The notes under the pieces were generated by a model, which was not told the origin of the DNA, searched no databases, and saw only the letters and a list, made by a program, of their open reading frames with translations. Made by a program: the position numbers and the translations under genes. 64,000 nt of DNA from Yeosuana aquiaggeris (GTDB taxonomy: Bacteria; Bacteroidota; Bacteroidia; Flavobacteriales; Flavobacteriaceae): the NCBI RefSeq assembly GCF_044003965.1, contig NZ_JBAWKC010000002.1, positions 558,001 through 622,000 on the forward strand, in the 5' to 3' direction. Each line of letters opens with the position of its first letter. Position 1 is the first letter of the stretch. Below, one piece after another: positions 53,003-63,172 of the stretch.

Positions 53003-56000
53003 TTAGTTTCGGTTTTCGTATGCAGGTCTTGCAGGTTTTTTAAATATTTTTTGACTATTAAGTAATTTTAAAATTTCATTAATCCCAGCCTCAAGTTGGA
53101 CATCATTTCCATTTGCCAGTTTTTGAAAATCTTCTATTACTTCTATATCTGGGTCTACACCATGGCCTTCCTTAAACCATTCACCATTCGGATCATACAT
53201 TCTAAAAGTTGGTATAGTTATACGGCCGTTATCAACTAAATTAGGTGCGCCAGAAATACCAATTAAGCCACCCCAAGTGCGCGTTCCGATGAGTGGACCT
53301 AAACCTCTTTTTCTAAAATAATCAGGAAAAGCATCACCTCCAGAACCACTAAACCCATTAATAAGCATAACTTTTGGACCAAAGCTGCCCGATGGCGGCC
53401 AAGCCCAATCTTTTCCATCTCTTACTGCCCAGTAAGCTAAAGGATCTCTGTCCAATAACTCAATAAACCTATCAGGAATTTGTCCTCCACTATTGAATCT
53501 TTCATCTATAATCAAACCTTCTTTGTTCATCTGTGCATAAAATTGTCTAATCAATTCATTTTGACCATCAATTCCTGTGCTGCGCACATAAACATATCCT
53601 ATCTTACCATTTGTTGCTTCATCTACTCTTTTTCTATTGTTCTCTATCCAGCCTAAATGGCGCAACCTTGTTTCTGAAGACATTGTTTTTACAATAATTT
53701 TTTTTGAATTAATTATTGATGGTGTATTATTAACGGTTAACTGTACGGTTGTTTCTGCTAATCCTTGAAACGCCGATGAAAAAGGTTTAGCAGGGTCAAC
53801 TATGAGTCCATTTACAGCTAAAATATAATCTCCTTCTTTTAAGTCAATACCTGGTTTGGACAGTGGGGAGCGCTCTTCAACATCCCAAGGTGCTCCAGAA
53901 ATAATTTTTTTGATTTTATAGTGACCATTTTCTAAACTAATATCAGCCCCTAAATAACCAACATTCATCGTTGGCCCGGACGCTATATCACCACCACCAT
54001 TGTAGGTGTGAGAGGCATTTAATTCGGCAATTAAATCACCAATAATAATGTTTACATCATTTCGAGAGTTAGCTTGGTCCACTAAATTGCCATAACGTGT
54101 TTTCATAGTATTCCAGTCTACTCCATGCATGCCAGGATCATAGAAGTAATCTCTTTCAAAACGCCAAACATCATTAAAAATTTGCTTCCATTCTTCTTTG
54201 GGAACAATAGTCATTACCATTTTATCAGTAGGAACGGTTTTGTCTATTTTTTGATCTGCTTTAATCTCTATAACAGCAAGTTTTTTTCCTTGTAACACTA
54301 ATACTTTTTTACCATTGGCTGAGACTTTATAATTAGAAACTTTGTTTATGATTGTTTTAACTTCCCGTTCCTTAAAATCATAATAATCTAATTTAGGTGA
54401 TTCCTCCTCACTTGCTCCGGAATTTGGAAACCTTGTAAATAATAACTTGCCTTCAACCGCATGTAAATTGTTTAAATTTCCGGCTGGTATGTCTAACATT
54501 TCTATACGGTTTTCAAACCCGTTAATGTCAATAACTGTTTTAACTATTTCTTTTTTAGCTTCTTTGTCAGAACCTTTTTTCTTTTCATCAGCATCTTTCT
54601 CTTTTTCATCTTCTTTTGTTGAATCCTCTATAGCATCATTTTTAACTTCTAATAAAGACTTTTCTTTTGCACTTAATGTAGCAACTGCAATAGTAGTTGA
54701 ATTTGGATAAATGAACGTATTATCTAAATCTGAATAAACGGGGTTAAATGTTCTGCTCGTTCCAAAGAACAGATATTTACCATCAACACTAAAAGTAGGA
54801 TCATAATCACTATAATAACCCGAAGTAAGTTGAGTGGTTTTTTTATTCTGAACATCATAAAGAAAAATGGCTGTTTTAGAACGATTATCTGTACTCCTGG
54901 AATAAACAGCCCAATTACTGTCTGTAGACCAACTAACTTTGAAGTTTTGTAAATTTCCTTGAAACATGTAATTTCCTTTATCAACTTTAATGACATCTCC
55001 AGTATTTACATCAATACAATGTATATCCATAGCTTGATTCACATACATGATTTTTTTGCTGTTTGGAGACCAAAAAATGGAATAATTAAACCCGCTTTTA
55101 AAATCGGTAATAGTTTTTGGTTTTTGAACCCCTTTGACATCATACAAATTCAATTGGTATTCTCCATTAGAGTCACACCAATAAGCTAAATATTTTCCGT
55201 CTGGAGACCAAGCTGGCTCTCTTTCGGCAGATCCAGATGAAGCTGTTAAATTAGACACAAATCCTTCGGCTGCAGGTAAATCAAATAAGTCACCTCTTGC
55301 TTCAACAATAACTCTATTTCCATCAGGGGAAATCGTTGCGCCTTGAATGAATTCGGCAACATTTTTTTGTTGTGGAAGAAGGTTTTTTTGATCTGAAATT
55401 ATTTCAACATTAACTTCTTTAGTTTTTTCAGTTTCTAAATTGAATAGATATAATTTTCCGCCAGCTTCAAAAATAATATCTGAAGAACAGCTTTCAGGAT
55501 ATGTAATATCAAAATCAACAAAATGTGTTAATTGACTATTTGTATTGTTTTCATTATCATGTTTCCAAATATTATTTCTTTTCTCAGGTCCGTTATCCGA
55601 CATATAATATATATTGTTTCCAACCCACATTGGTAACTCATCATTGGCTATATTATTGGTAATATTTTGGCATTCAAAAGTTTTAAGATCAAAAACCGTA
55701 ATATCCGGAGCTGTCCCACCACGATACCGTTTCCAATTTCTTTGTACTCTCGATCTGTCTGTATAGGCTATTTTTTGTCCATCAGCTGAAAATGAAGCAT
55801 ATTCTCCATAAGGAACTGGTAATTTAGTAAGGGTGCCTTCCGCTATAGAAATTGTATAAAATTGGCTATAACGTTGGCGTCCGCTTTCTCTTGAAGAGGC
55901 GAATAAAACAGACTTACCATCTGGTGACCATCCTAAAACACGATCAGGCATGCCATGATAGGTCAGTCTTTTCGGGATGCCTCCATTTATGTCAATGACA

Positions 56001-56272
56001 TATACATCATCATTGCCTTCATAATTGGCTGTGTATGCTATCATTTTTCCATCAGGAGAAAACCTTGGAAAACTTTCAGCACCTTCCGGGGAGCTTAACC
56101 GATTCGCGATGCCTCCAGATTTAGGCATAATCCAGACATCATCTCCGTATACAAAAGTAATATGTGTGTCTGAAACATCCGGATATTGCATTAATTTTCC
56201 ACTTATTTGAGCAGTCATTAATCCAAAAAATAACATAATAATTAAAAAAGATAATTTTTTCATAAGATCCAT
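53003..56272 (-). CDS. tricorn-like S41-family peptidase with PD40 propeller and PDZ domain
   Basis: A 1089-residue exported protease (signal to FGLMTAQ; start at 56272 or the ATG at 56263). Domains in order: PD40/WD40-like propeller repeats (FSPDGKMIAYTANYEGNDD, WSPDGKSVLFASSR, WSPDGKYLAYWCDS and others to about residue 530), a Lys/Glu-rich linker (SLLEVKNDAIEDSTKEDEKE), a second beta-rich domain, a PDZ domain near 770-850, and the C-terminal S41 core with the nucleophile Ser in NGFSGSGGDAFPD and NSGGQIPDR. This is the tricorn-protease-like architecture, likely degrading peptides in the periplasm. Convergent with the FKBP gene. Confidence 0.92.
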   Translation of the reverse strand: MDLMKKLSFLIIMLFFGLMTAQISGKLMQYPDVSDTHITFVYGDDVWIMPKSGGIANRLSSPEGAESFPRFSPDGKMIAYTANYEGNDDVYVIDINGGIPKRLTYHGMPDRVLGWSPDGKSVLFASSRESGRQRYSQFYTISIAEGTLTKLPVPYGEYASFSADGQKIAYTDRSRVQRNWKRYRGGTAPDITVFDLKTFECQNITNNIANDELPMWVGNNIYYMSDNGPEKRNNIWKHDNENNTNSQLTHFVDFDITYPESCSSDIIFEAGGKLYLFNLETEKTKEVNVEIISDQKNLLPQQKNVAEFIQGATISPDGNRVIVEARGDLFDLPAAEGFVSNLTASSGSAEREPAWSPDGKYLAYWCDSNGEYQLNLYDVKGVQKPKTITDFKSGFNYSIFWSPNSKKIMYVNQAMDIHCIDVNTGDVIKVDKGNYMFQGNLQNFKVSWSTDSNWAVYSRSTDNRSKTAIFLYDVQNKKTTQLTSGYYSDYDPTFSVDGKYLFFGTSRTFNPVYSDLDNTFIYPNSTTIAVATLSAKEKSLLEVKNDAIEDSTKEDEKEKDADEKKKGSDKEAKKEIVKTVIDINGFENRIEMLDIPAGNLNNLHAVEGKLLFTRFPNSGASEEESPKLDYYDFKEREVKTIINKVSNYKVSANGKKVLVLQGKKLAVIEIKADQKIDKTVPTDKMVMTIVPKEEWKQIFNDVWRFERDYFYDPGMHGVDWNTMKTRYGNLVDQANSRNDVNIIIGDLIAELNASHTYNGGGDIASGPTMNVGYLGADISLENGHYKIKKIISGAPWDVEERSPLSKPGIDLKEGDYILAVNGLIVDPAKPFSSAFQGLAETTVQLTVNNTPSIINSKKIIVKTMSSETRLRHLGWIENNRKRVDEATNGKIGYVYVRSTGIDGQNELIRQFYAQMNKEGLIIDERFNSGGQIPDRFIELLDRDPLAYWAVRDGKDWAWPPSGSFGPKVMLINGFSGSGGDAFPDYFRKRGLGPLIGTRTWGGLIGISGAPNLVDNGRITIPTFRMYDPNGEWFKEGHGVDPDIEVIEDFQKLANGNDVQLEAGINEILKLLNSQKIFKKPARPAYENRN

Positions 56273-56409
56273 TGTGATATATAAAAGTTAGTTTAACAAG
56301 TTACTATTATTCTTTAAAATAATTTTATTTTGAAAAATAAAAGTTTTCTTGATCAAGTTATATCTTAATAAATCAATACGCTTTTTTTTAGTTACAAATC
56401 TATATGCAC

Positions 56410-56418
56410 TATATTTGC
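56410..56418 (+). promoter_or_regulatory. -7 element TATATTTGC of era
   Basis: Exact TAnnTTTGC, 18 bases before the ATG at 56437, with a T-run about 20 bp upstream in the -33 position. Confidence 0.7.
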
Positions 56419-56436
56419 CTTTAATTTAAGATTAGA

Positions 56437-57315
56437 ATGCATAAAGCAGGTTTTGTAAATATTATTGGAAATCCAAATGTTGGTAAGTCTACGCTTATGA
56501 ATGCGTTTGTAGGTGAGAAATTATCTATCATCACATCCAAAGCACAAACCACTAGGCATCGTATTTTAGGCATTGTAAATGGTGAAGACTTTCAAGTGGT
56601 ATTATCAGATACACCAGGCATTATAAAACCAGCTTATGAACTTCAAGAGTCTATGATGGGTTTTGTTAAATCTGCCTTTGAAGATGCTGATGTATTATTA
56701 TATATGGTTGAAATTGGCGAGCAAGAATTGAAAGATGAAGCTTTTTTCAATAAAATTACCAATTCAAAAATTCCAGTACTTTTATTATTAAATAAAATTG
56801 ATAAATCAAATCAGGAGCAGCTTGAAACACAAGTGCAACTGTGGTCTGAAAAAGTACCAAATGCTGAAATTTTTCCCATTTCTGCATTAGAAGGTTTTAA
56901 TATAAAGGAAGTGTTCAATAGAATTATTGAATTACTTCCAGAGTCTCCCGCCTTTTATCCTAAAGATCAATTAACTGATAAACCGGAGCGTTTTTTTATT
57001 AATGAAACCATTCGTGAAAAAATCCTAATGCATTATAAAAAGGAAATTCCGTATGCTGTGGAGGTAGATACTGAAGAATTTTTTGAAGAAGAAAACATCA
57101 TTAGAGTGCGTTCAGTCATTATGGTGGAGCGTGAAACTCAAAAAGGAATCATTATTGGGCATAAAGGGACTGCCTTAAAACGGGTAGGTGTAGAGGCAAG
57201 AAAAGACCTGGAAAAATTCTTTGGAAAACAAATACATATTGAATTATATGTTAAAGTAAATAAGAATTGGCGCTCTAATGTGAATCAGTTAAAACGGTTT
57301 GGTTACAATAATTAA
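56437..57315 (+). CDS. era: GTPase Era
   Basis: A 292-residue cytoplasmic GTPase: G1 GNPNVGKST, G2 near TSKAQTTRHR, G3 DTPGI, G4 LNKIDK, and the C-terminal KH-type RNA-binding domain with IIGHKGTALKRVGVEAR. It binds 16S rRNA and assists 30S subunit assembly and cell-cycle control. Length and motifs are standard. Its stop overlaps by four bases the end of a convergent gene; der lies 575 bp further on, an arrangement that keeps both ribosome-assembly GTPases together. Confidence 0.97.
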   Translation: MHKAGFVNIIGNPNVGKSTLMNAFVGEKLSIITSKAQTTRHRILGIVNGEDFQVVLSDTPGIIKPAYELQESMMGFVKSAFEDADVLLYMVEIGEQELKDEAFFNKITNSKIPVLLLLNKIDKSNQEQLETQVQLWSEKVPNAEIFPISALEGFNIKEVFNRIIELLPESPAFYPKDQLTDKPERFFINETIREKILMHYKKEIPYAVEVDTEEFFEEENIIRVRSVIMVERETQKGIIIGHKGTALKRVGVEARKDLEKFFGKQIHIELYVKVNKNWRSNVNQLKRFGYNN

Positions 57316-57812
57316 GAAAAAGGTTTTAATACCTTATTCATAAATTCCTGCAATTCTAACATTTCGTTTTTACTTGAGGCTTTTCCAATACTTCCTGCAA
57401 AGTATAGTGCAAACCAAACAATAACCATAAAAAGCATGAGGCTAACCTGTAAAGCATAGCTCGACTTTAAGGCCCAATTAGTATAAGCCCATATACTAAA
57501 GGCTATAAATAAGCCTGCTACCATAAAATGGAGAAACATAAAAAAAGTCCAAACAGTTGGGTTGGGGCCATATAATCCATGAAGTAAGCTCGATTTTTCA
57601 TCTACTTCATTAATTTCAAGATGAAGTTGTGGCGACCAAAAGTGCTGTTTTTGTTTCGGGAATTTTATAAAAACATGGTCATCAATGCGATTTACAATAT
57701 ACTCTTTTTGTGATGTTTTGGCTATTTCAAAATCTTTTAAAACAACTTCATTATGATAGGGTAATTCTATTTTAAAACGCGGGCGTAAGACGATGGCATT
57801 GGTAGTTGACAT
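57312..57812 (-). CDS. two-helix membrane protein of unknown function
   Basis: A 166-residue protein with a soluble beta-rich N-terminus (FKIELPYHNEVVLKDFEIA, FIKFPKQKQHFWSPQLHL) and two membrane helices at about 86-110 and 118-142. It lies between era and der on the opposite strand, with its 3' end overlapping the era stop by four bases. No family is recognised. The conserved place between two GTPase genes does not reveal a role. Confidence 0.7.
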   Translation of the reverse strand: MSTTNAIVLRPRFKIELPYHNEVVLKDFEIAKTSQKEYIVNRIDDHVFIKFPKQKQHFWSPQLHLEINEVDEKSSLLHGLYGPNPTVWTFFMFLHFMVAGLFIAFSIWAYTNWALKSSYALQVSLMLFMVIVWFALYFAGSIGKASSKNEMLELQEFMNKVLKPFS

Positions 57813-57864
57813 GTTGTTTTGTTTTAAGGAGATTAAAATACTATTTTTTTCAAAGAGTAAACAC

Positions 57865-57873
57865 TACCTTTGC
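57865..57873 (+). promoter_or_regulatory. -7 element TACCTTTGC of der
   Basis: Exact TAnnTTTGC, 16 bases before the ATG at 57890, with a T-run about 15-20 bp upstream. It lies inside the longer open frame from 57806 and so argues for the later start. Confidence 0.72.
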
Positions 57874-57889
57874 ACACAATTTAAAGATT

Positions 57890-59194
57890 ATGAGTAATAT
57901 AGTAGCTATAGTAGGAAGGCCAAATGTAGGAAAATCAACGTTTTTTAATCGTTTGATTCAAAGAAGAGAAGCCATTGTTGATGCCGTTAGCGGTGTTACC
58001 AGAGACCGTCATTATGGGAAATGTGATTGGAATGGTAAAGAGTTTTCTGTAATTGATACCGGTGGCTATGTTAAAGGAAGTGATGATGTTTTTGAAGCTG
58101 AAATTGATAAGCAGGTAGAATTGGCCATTGATGAAGCAGATGCTATTCTATTTATGGTTGATGTTGAATCTGGCGTAACTGGAATGGATGAAGATGTTGC
58201 CAATTTATTGCGAAAAGTAAACAAACCGGTATTTTTGGTTGTAAATAAGGTTGATAATGCTAAGCGTGAGGAAGATGCTGTAGAATTTTACTCACTTGGT
58301 CTAGGTGAATATTATACTATTGCCAGTATTAATGGCAGTGGAACAGGCGATCTATTGGACGCTTTGGTGAAAGCACTACCTGAAAAGGAAACAGTTGTTG
58401 AAGAAACCTTACCTCGTTTTGCAGTGGTTGGTCGTCCAAACGCAGGGAAATCATCTTTTATTAATGCCTTAATGGGTGAAGATCGATATATCGTAACAGA
58501 TGTTGCGGGTACGACGCGTGATTCTATTGATACTAAATACAGTAGTTTTGGTTTTGAATTTAACCTGGTAGATACTGCTGGGATAAGACGAAAAGCGAAA
58601 GTTAAGGAAGATCTGGAATTTTATTCAGTCATGCGAAGTGTTCGTGCTATTGAACATTGTGACGTATGTTTAATTGTAATGGATGCAAGCCGAGGCTTTG
58701 ACGGACAAGTTCAAAATATATTTTGGTTAGCTGAACGTAACAGAAAAGGGATTGTCATTTTGGTGAATAAATGGGATTTGGTTGAGAAGGATACAAAAAC
58801 AACCAAAGAGTATGAAAAAGCCATAAGAAAGGAACTTGAACCCTTTACAGATGTGCCTATTATATTTATTTCAGCTTTAACCAAACAGCGTATATATAAG
58901 GCTATTGAAACGGCTGTTGAGGTTTATAAAAACAGAACAAAAAAGATAAAGACTAGTAAGTTGAATGAAATCTTACTACCCATTATTGAAAATTATCCAC
59001 CACCGGCATACAAAGCAAAATATGTTAAGATTAAGTATATAATGCAATTGCCAACACCACAACCGCAGTTTGCATTCTTTTGTAATTTGCCTCAATATGT
59101 AAAAGACGCTTATAAACGTTTTCTGGAAAATAAGTTAAGAGAACATTTTGATTTTCATGGGGTGCCTATAAGTGTGTATATGAGAAAGAAATAG
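57890..59194 (+). CDS. der: GTPase Der (EngA)
   Basis: The frame is open to 57806, but the promoter element at 57865 and the family N-terminus MSNIVAIVGRPNVGKST fix the start at 57890, giving 434 residues. Two tandem GTPase domains are seen: the first with GRPNVGKST, DTGGY and NKVD, the second with GRPNAGKSS, DTAGIRRK and NKWD, then a C-terminal KH-like domain (YPPPAYKAKYVKIKYIMQ). It is needed for 50S subunit assembly. Length and domain order are typical. Confidence 0.97.
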   Translation: MSNIVAIVGRPNVGKSTFFNRLIQRREAIVDAVSGVTRDRHYGKCDWNGKEFSVIDTGGYVKGSDDVFEAEIDKQVELAIDEADAILFMVDVESGVTGMDEDVANLLRKVNKPVFLVVNKVDNAKREEDAVEFYSLGLGEYYTIASINGSGTGDLLDALVKALPEKETVVEETLPRFAVVGRPNAGKSSFINALMGEDRYIVTDVAGTTRDSIDTKYSSFGFEFNLVDTAGIRRKAKVKEDLEFYSVMRSVRAIEHCDVCLIVMDASRGFDGQVQNIFWLAERNRKGIVILVNKWDLVEKDTKTTKEYEKAIRKELEPFTDVPIIFISALTKQRIYKAIETAVEVYKNRTKKIKTSKLNEILLPIIENYPPPAYKAKYVKIKYIMQLPTPQPQFAFFCNLPQYVKDAYKRFLENKLREHFDFHGVPISVYMRKK

Positions 59195-59298
59195 TTTATT
59201 TGATATTTTTAAGAGCATGTTTTTGTTTTTAAATATAAATCTGGTATTTTTTTCGTTATAAATGTTAATGTTTTCATAAAACAAGTAGTCTCATTTAA

Positions 59299-59326
59299 AC
59301 CTTTTAAAATCTAAAAGGTCAAACTT
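59299..59326 (+). promoter_or_regulatory. 8-bp inverted repeat between der and TonB-type gene
   Basis: ACCTTTTA (59299-59306) and TAAAAGGT (59312-59319) pair perfectly around AAATC; five T follow shortly after. It may be a weak terminator of der or an operator/leader hairpin of the gene at 59352. Confidence 0.4.
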
Positions 59327-59351
59327 TTTAAGTTAAGACGACTATCACCAA

Positions 59352-62138
59352 ATGGGAAAGTATTTTTATAGATTTATATTGTTATTGTTTTTTACAAACT
59401 CATTTGCTCAATCTAAACCCTTTAAAATTTCAGGAACTTTAATTTCCGATGAAGATAAAATACCTTTAGAATCTGCAACTATATATCTTCAACAAGTTAA
59501 TGATAGTACTTTAATTACTTATACCATTTCAGACAAGGATGGAGAATTTATATTAGAAAATAAAACACCATATAAAAAGGCGAATCTTTATGTTTCTTAT
59601 ATTGGATATCAAACCTATTTTAAAACCATTAGTTTAGATACAGAAACATTAGATTTAGGGAATATCCTTCTTAAAACAAGTACAAGTACATTAGAAGAAA
59701 TTATAATAACATCCGTTGCACCGATTACCATAAAAAGGGACACGTTGGAATTTAATGTTAATTCTTTTAAAACTAAAAAAGATGCTAACGTTGAAGATTT
59801 ATTAAAAGAGCTTCCAGGGGTTGAAATTAGTGAAGAGGGAACCATTACAGTTAATGGAAAAGAAGTTAATAAGATATTGGTAAACGGAAAACCATTTTTT
59901 GGTAGAGATCCCACCATTACAACTAGAAATTTAACCAAAGATATTGTTGAAAAAATCCAGGTTTTAGATACTAAAACAAAAGATCAAGCTTTTACTGGTG
60001 AAGAAGTAGATGGTGAAAATAAAACGATAAACCTAGTAATTAAGAAAGAAAATAATAAAGGTGTTTTTGGTCGTGTGGCAGCAGGTGCAGGTACAGATAA
60101 TCATTATGAATATGCGGGTATGTTTAATTATTTTGATAATGATCGACGCATTAGTTTTTTAGCAGGTGGTAATGATATTAATTCACCAGGTTTTAGTTTT
60201 GGTGAAATTCGTAAAATGTTTGGTGGAGGTAACAATATTCGTTTTAACGGCAATGGCTCTTTTAATATAGACGGTCGCTCGTTTGGTGGCGGACAAGGAA
60301 TTACTGAATCCCAAAACTATGGTACAAACTATGCGGATAAGTTTGGCGAAAAATTTGATGTTGCTGCAAATTATTTTTATTCAGGAAGTAACTCAGAGAA
60401 TAAAAGCACGAGTAATAGAGAGAATATTTTAGCAGATTCTAGATATTTTACAACAGCTAATTCTAATAGCTTTAATGACAGTAATAATCATAGTGCAAAT
60501 TTTGAGTTTGATATAAAAGTTGATTCTACTTTATTAATAAATATAGAGCCTTCCTTTAGGTATTCAAAAAGTAACACCGTTTTTTCGGAAGATGAAACGT
60601 CGTCAGATGAATTAAACGCACTAATAAATCAATCTACATTAGCTTCAAATGTTGAAACATTTGGTAAAAATTTCAACAATGATATCGATATAACAAAACG
60701 ATTTGGTTCAAATGGCGCATTCGTGAGATTTAGTATAGAAAATGAAATAAATGTTAGAGAAAGTGATGATTACTTAAACTCTGAAACCAATATTTTTGGA
60801 GATAATCCTGAAGATATTATTAGAGATCAATATACCGATGGTGAAAATAAGGTTAATAGATTTAATTCAAGAGTAACATATAGAATACCATTAATTAGGA
60901 AAGAGTTCTTTTTGGAGTTGCAATATGATTATGATAGAAACAAACAAGAAGATAGAAAAAATACATTTGATAAGGATCAAATCACAAATGAGTATTCTGT
61001 TTTTAATACTGAATTGAGTACTGATTTTCAGTATATCAATCAAAGGAGTACACCTTCCTTTGAATTTGAATATAGAAAGAAAGATTGGTCAGCTAGTTTT
61101 GAAACATCTTATGTATTTAGAACTTTAGAAAATAATGATATTCTTAGACCAGAATTTAGTTTAAAGCGTGATTTTGAAGCAATTGAATTAAGATCTAGAT
61201 TTCGTTATAGGTTTAGTCCTAAATCCTCATTTAGGTTTGGTTATAGTTTAAATAATAACCCTCCCCAACTATCCAATTTACAATCATTCAGAAATGTTTC
61301 AAATCCACTAAATACGGTTGTCGGTAATCCTAATTTGGAACCGGAGAATAGTCACCGTGTTTATATGCGTTTTAATGCTTTCGATTTTCAAAAAGGATCC
61401 GGGTTTTATGGGTATGTAAGTGCGAATTTTGACAATAATACCGTTGTTAGAAAAACGATAATTGATGAAAATTTAGTTAGAGAAACGACATTCGCAAATG
61501 TAAATGGCGCTTATCAATTAAATGGATATTTATCTGTCAATAAGAAAGTGAAAATAGATAGTTTAAGAACGGTTAGTTTTGATGTTGGAATGGGGCCCAA
61601 TATTAGGAGGTCTGTGAATTTTAATAATGGGGTGCAATATACAAGTACAAATACTTCAATATCTCCAAGATTAGGACTTCGTGTCGTCTGGAAAGATGTT
61701 TTCGAGTTTAATCCAAGATACAGTTTATCTTTTACTAAAAACACATTTGATATTGAAAACATTGAAAATCAAGAATTTATTAGCCATTCTCTTAATTTAA
61801 ATTCAGCAACTTTTTTACCTAAAGGATTTGAGTGGCGAAACGATATCCAGTTTAATTACAATCCTAATATTGCACCAGGTTTTCAAAAAAGCGCTTGGTT
61901 TTGGAATTCAACATTGGCCTATTCTGTGCTTAAAAACAATGGAAATATAACACTTAAAGTTTACGATTTATTGAACCAAAATACGAATGCAAGACGCGTA
62001 GCAACTTCAAATTATATTGAAGATTCACAAAGTACTGTTTTAGAACAATATTTTATGTTAAGTTTTAGCTGGAAATTTAATAGTTTAGGAAAGGCAGGAG
62101 AAACAGAAAATGATGGAGAAAGGTTTCATAGACATTAA
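59352..62138 (+). CDS. outer-membrane beta-barrel / TonB-dependent receptor-like protein
   Basis: A 928-residue protein with signal peptide (to TNSFAQ), a carboxypeptidase-regulatory-like sandwich (ISGTLISDEDKIPLESATI), LEEIIITSVAP at the TonB-box position, and a plug-like domain (DLLKELPGVEISEEGTITVNG) with the VNGKPFFGRDPTIT strand. A long barrel of the OMP_b-brl_3 type follows, ending SFSWKF plus an acidic tail. A Gly/Asn-rich stretch near residues 290-320 is probably a surface loop. It lacks a SusD partner, so it is not a polysaccharide importer of the SusC class; the ligand is unknown. Confidence 0.85.
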   Translation: MGKYFYRFILLLFFTNSFAQSKPFKISGTLISDEDKIPLESATIYLQQVNDSTLITYTISDKDGEFILENKTPYKKANLYVSYIGYQTYFKTISLDTETLDLGNILLKTSTSTLEEIIITSVAPITIKRDTLEFNVNSFKTKKDANVEDLLKELPGVEISEEGTITVNGKEVNKILVNGKPFFGRDPTITTRNLTKDIVEKIQVLDTKTKDQAFTGEEVDGENKTINLVIKKENNKGVFGRVAAGAGTDNHYEYAGMFNYFDNDRRISFLAGGNDINSPGFSFGEIRKMFGGGNNIRFNGNGSFNIDGRSFGGGQGITESQNYGTNYADKFGEKFDVAANYFYSGSNSENKSTSNRENILADSRYFTTANSNSFNDSNNHSANFEFDIKVDSTLLINIEPSFRYSKSNTVFSEDETSSDELNALINQSTLASNVETFGKNFNNDIDITKRFGSNGAFVRFSIENEINVRESDDYLNSETNIFGDNPEDIIRDQYTDGENKVNRFNSRVTYRIPLIRKEFFLELQYDYDRNKQEDRKNTFDKDQITNEYSVFNTELSTDFQYINQRSTPSFEFEYRKKDWSASFETSYVFRTLENNDILRPEFSLKRDFEAIELRSRFRYRFSPKSSFRFGYSLNNNPPQLSNLQSFRNVSNPLNTVVGNPNLEPENSHRVYMRFNAFDFQKGSGFYGYVSANFDNNTVVRKTIIDENLVRETTFANVNGAYQLNGYLSVNKKVKIDSLRTVSFDVGMGPNIRRSVNFNNGVQYTSTNTSISPRLGLRVVWKDVFEFNPRYSLSFTKNTFDIENIENQEFISHSLNLNSATFLPKGFEWRNDIQFNYNPNIAPGFQKSAWFWNSTLAYSVLKNNGNITLKVYDLLNQNTNARRVATSNYIEDSQSTVLEQYFMLSFSWKFNSLGKAGETENDGERFHRH

Positions 62139-62325
62139 GAATGTTACTACTTTTTTTATTATGAAATCTAATGATTATTAATACCAATAACGTATTCTCC
62201 TTTTCCAAGGTCAGGAACTTTGCTCATGTATTGAGAAATGATTCATTCTGTATGTTTTCGATTAATTGTTGAGGTTATGTTACGTATTTAGAAATAGCAT
62301 TTATAAGCTCATATCTTTTACATTT

Positions 62326-63144
62326 CTACCAGCTGCCACCTGAACCACCACCTGAGAAGCCACCACCACCAAAGCCACCACCAAAGCCACCACCGGAACT
62401 TCCGCCGCCAAAACCGCCGCCTGAGCGTCCTCCGCCTCCAAAGCCACCACGACCTAAATTGCTTAAAATAATGGCGTCCCAAATATCAAACCCTTGATGT
62501 CTGTTGCCTCCTTTGCCACCACCACCGCGTCTGTTTTTTGAAATAGAGATAATAATAATGATGAAAATGACGATTAATATAATAATGAACTGAGAAGGGA
62601 AAGGTTGAGACTCCACGGGTCTACTGCCTTGATAAGCACCAGTTAAAATATCAAATATAGCATCTACGCCTTTATCTAAACCTTGATAATAGTCACCATT
62701 TTTGAATTCAGGAATAATAATGTTTCTTGTCAGTTCTCCAACAATTCCGGCAGTTAATCTGTCTTCAACACCATAGCCAGGAGAAATCCAGATTTTTCTG
62801 TCGTCTCTGGCTAATAATATAAAAACACCATTATCTTCTTTAGCTTGTCCAATACCCCATTTTTGGGCCCATTTTGGACTGAGTAATCCGATATTTTCTC
62901 CCTTGGTAGTGCTAATTATAACAACCACAATTTGTGTAGAAGTCGTGTCAGAATATTTAATAAGTTTATTTTCTAAAGTAATTTTTTCAGAACTAGATAA
63001 GAGATTTATATAATCATAAACACTGGTTTGCTCTTTTGGAATAGGTGGAATATCAAATTGGCTAAAAGAAAAGCTGGAAAACAGTATGGCTATTAAAAGA
63101 ATAGTCTGTTTAATGAAGCCTTTTAGCCTAATAAGTAAATTCAT
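62326..63144 (-). CDS. TPM-domain (YgcG-type) membrane protein with glycine-rich tail
   Basis: The frame opens at 63204 but overlaps the upstream gene; the ATG at 63144 begins a signal peptide (MNLLIRLKGF to SFSFSQ) and gives 272 residues (63165 is also possible). A TPM domain follows (VYDYINLLSSSEKITLENKL, TQIVVVIISTTKGENIG, WGIGQAKEDNGVFILLARDDRKIWISPGYGVE; quoted in parts), then one membrane helix and a C-terminal tail of Gly-Gly-Gly-Phe/Ser repeats. Such proteins, with LemA, form a widespread membrane gene set of poorly known function, implicated in photosystem or envelope repair elsewhere. Confidence 0.85.
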   Translation of the reverse strand: MNLLIRLKGFIKQTILLIAILFSSFSFSQFDIPPIPKEQTSVYDYINLLSSSEKITLENKLIKYSDTTSTQIVVVIISTTKGENIGLLSPKWAQKWGIGQAKEDNGVFILLARDDRKIWISPGYGVEDRLTAGIVGELTRNIIIPEFKNGDYYQGLDKGVDAIFDILTGAYQGSRPVESQPFPSQFIIILIVIFIIIIISISKNRRGGGGKGGNRHQGFDIWDAIILSNLGRGGFGGGGRSGGGFGGGSSGGGFGGGFGGGGFSGGGSGGSW

Positions 63145-63172
63145 ATTTAAAACGGAATATATCATTTTAGGA

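Noticed and set aside
57806..57889. Extended N-terminus for der
   Set aside because: The extra 28 residues precede the conserved GTPase start and contain the -7 promoter element at 57865.
62335..62460. Short tandem DNA repeat or CRISPR-like array
   Set aside because: The periodic CCACC/GCC pattern is the coding sequence of the Gly-rich tail of the TPM protein.
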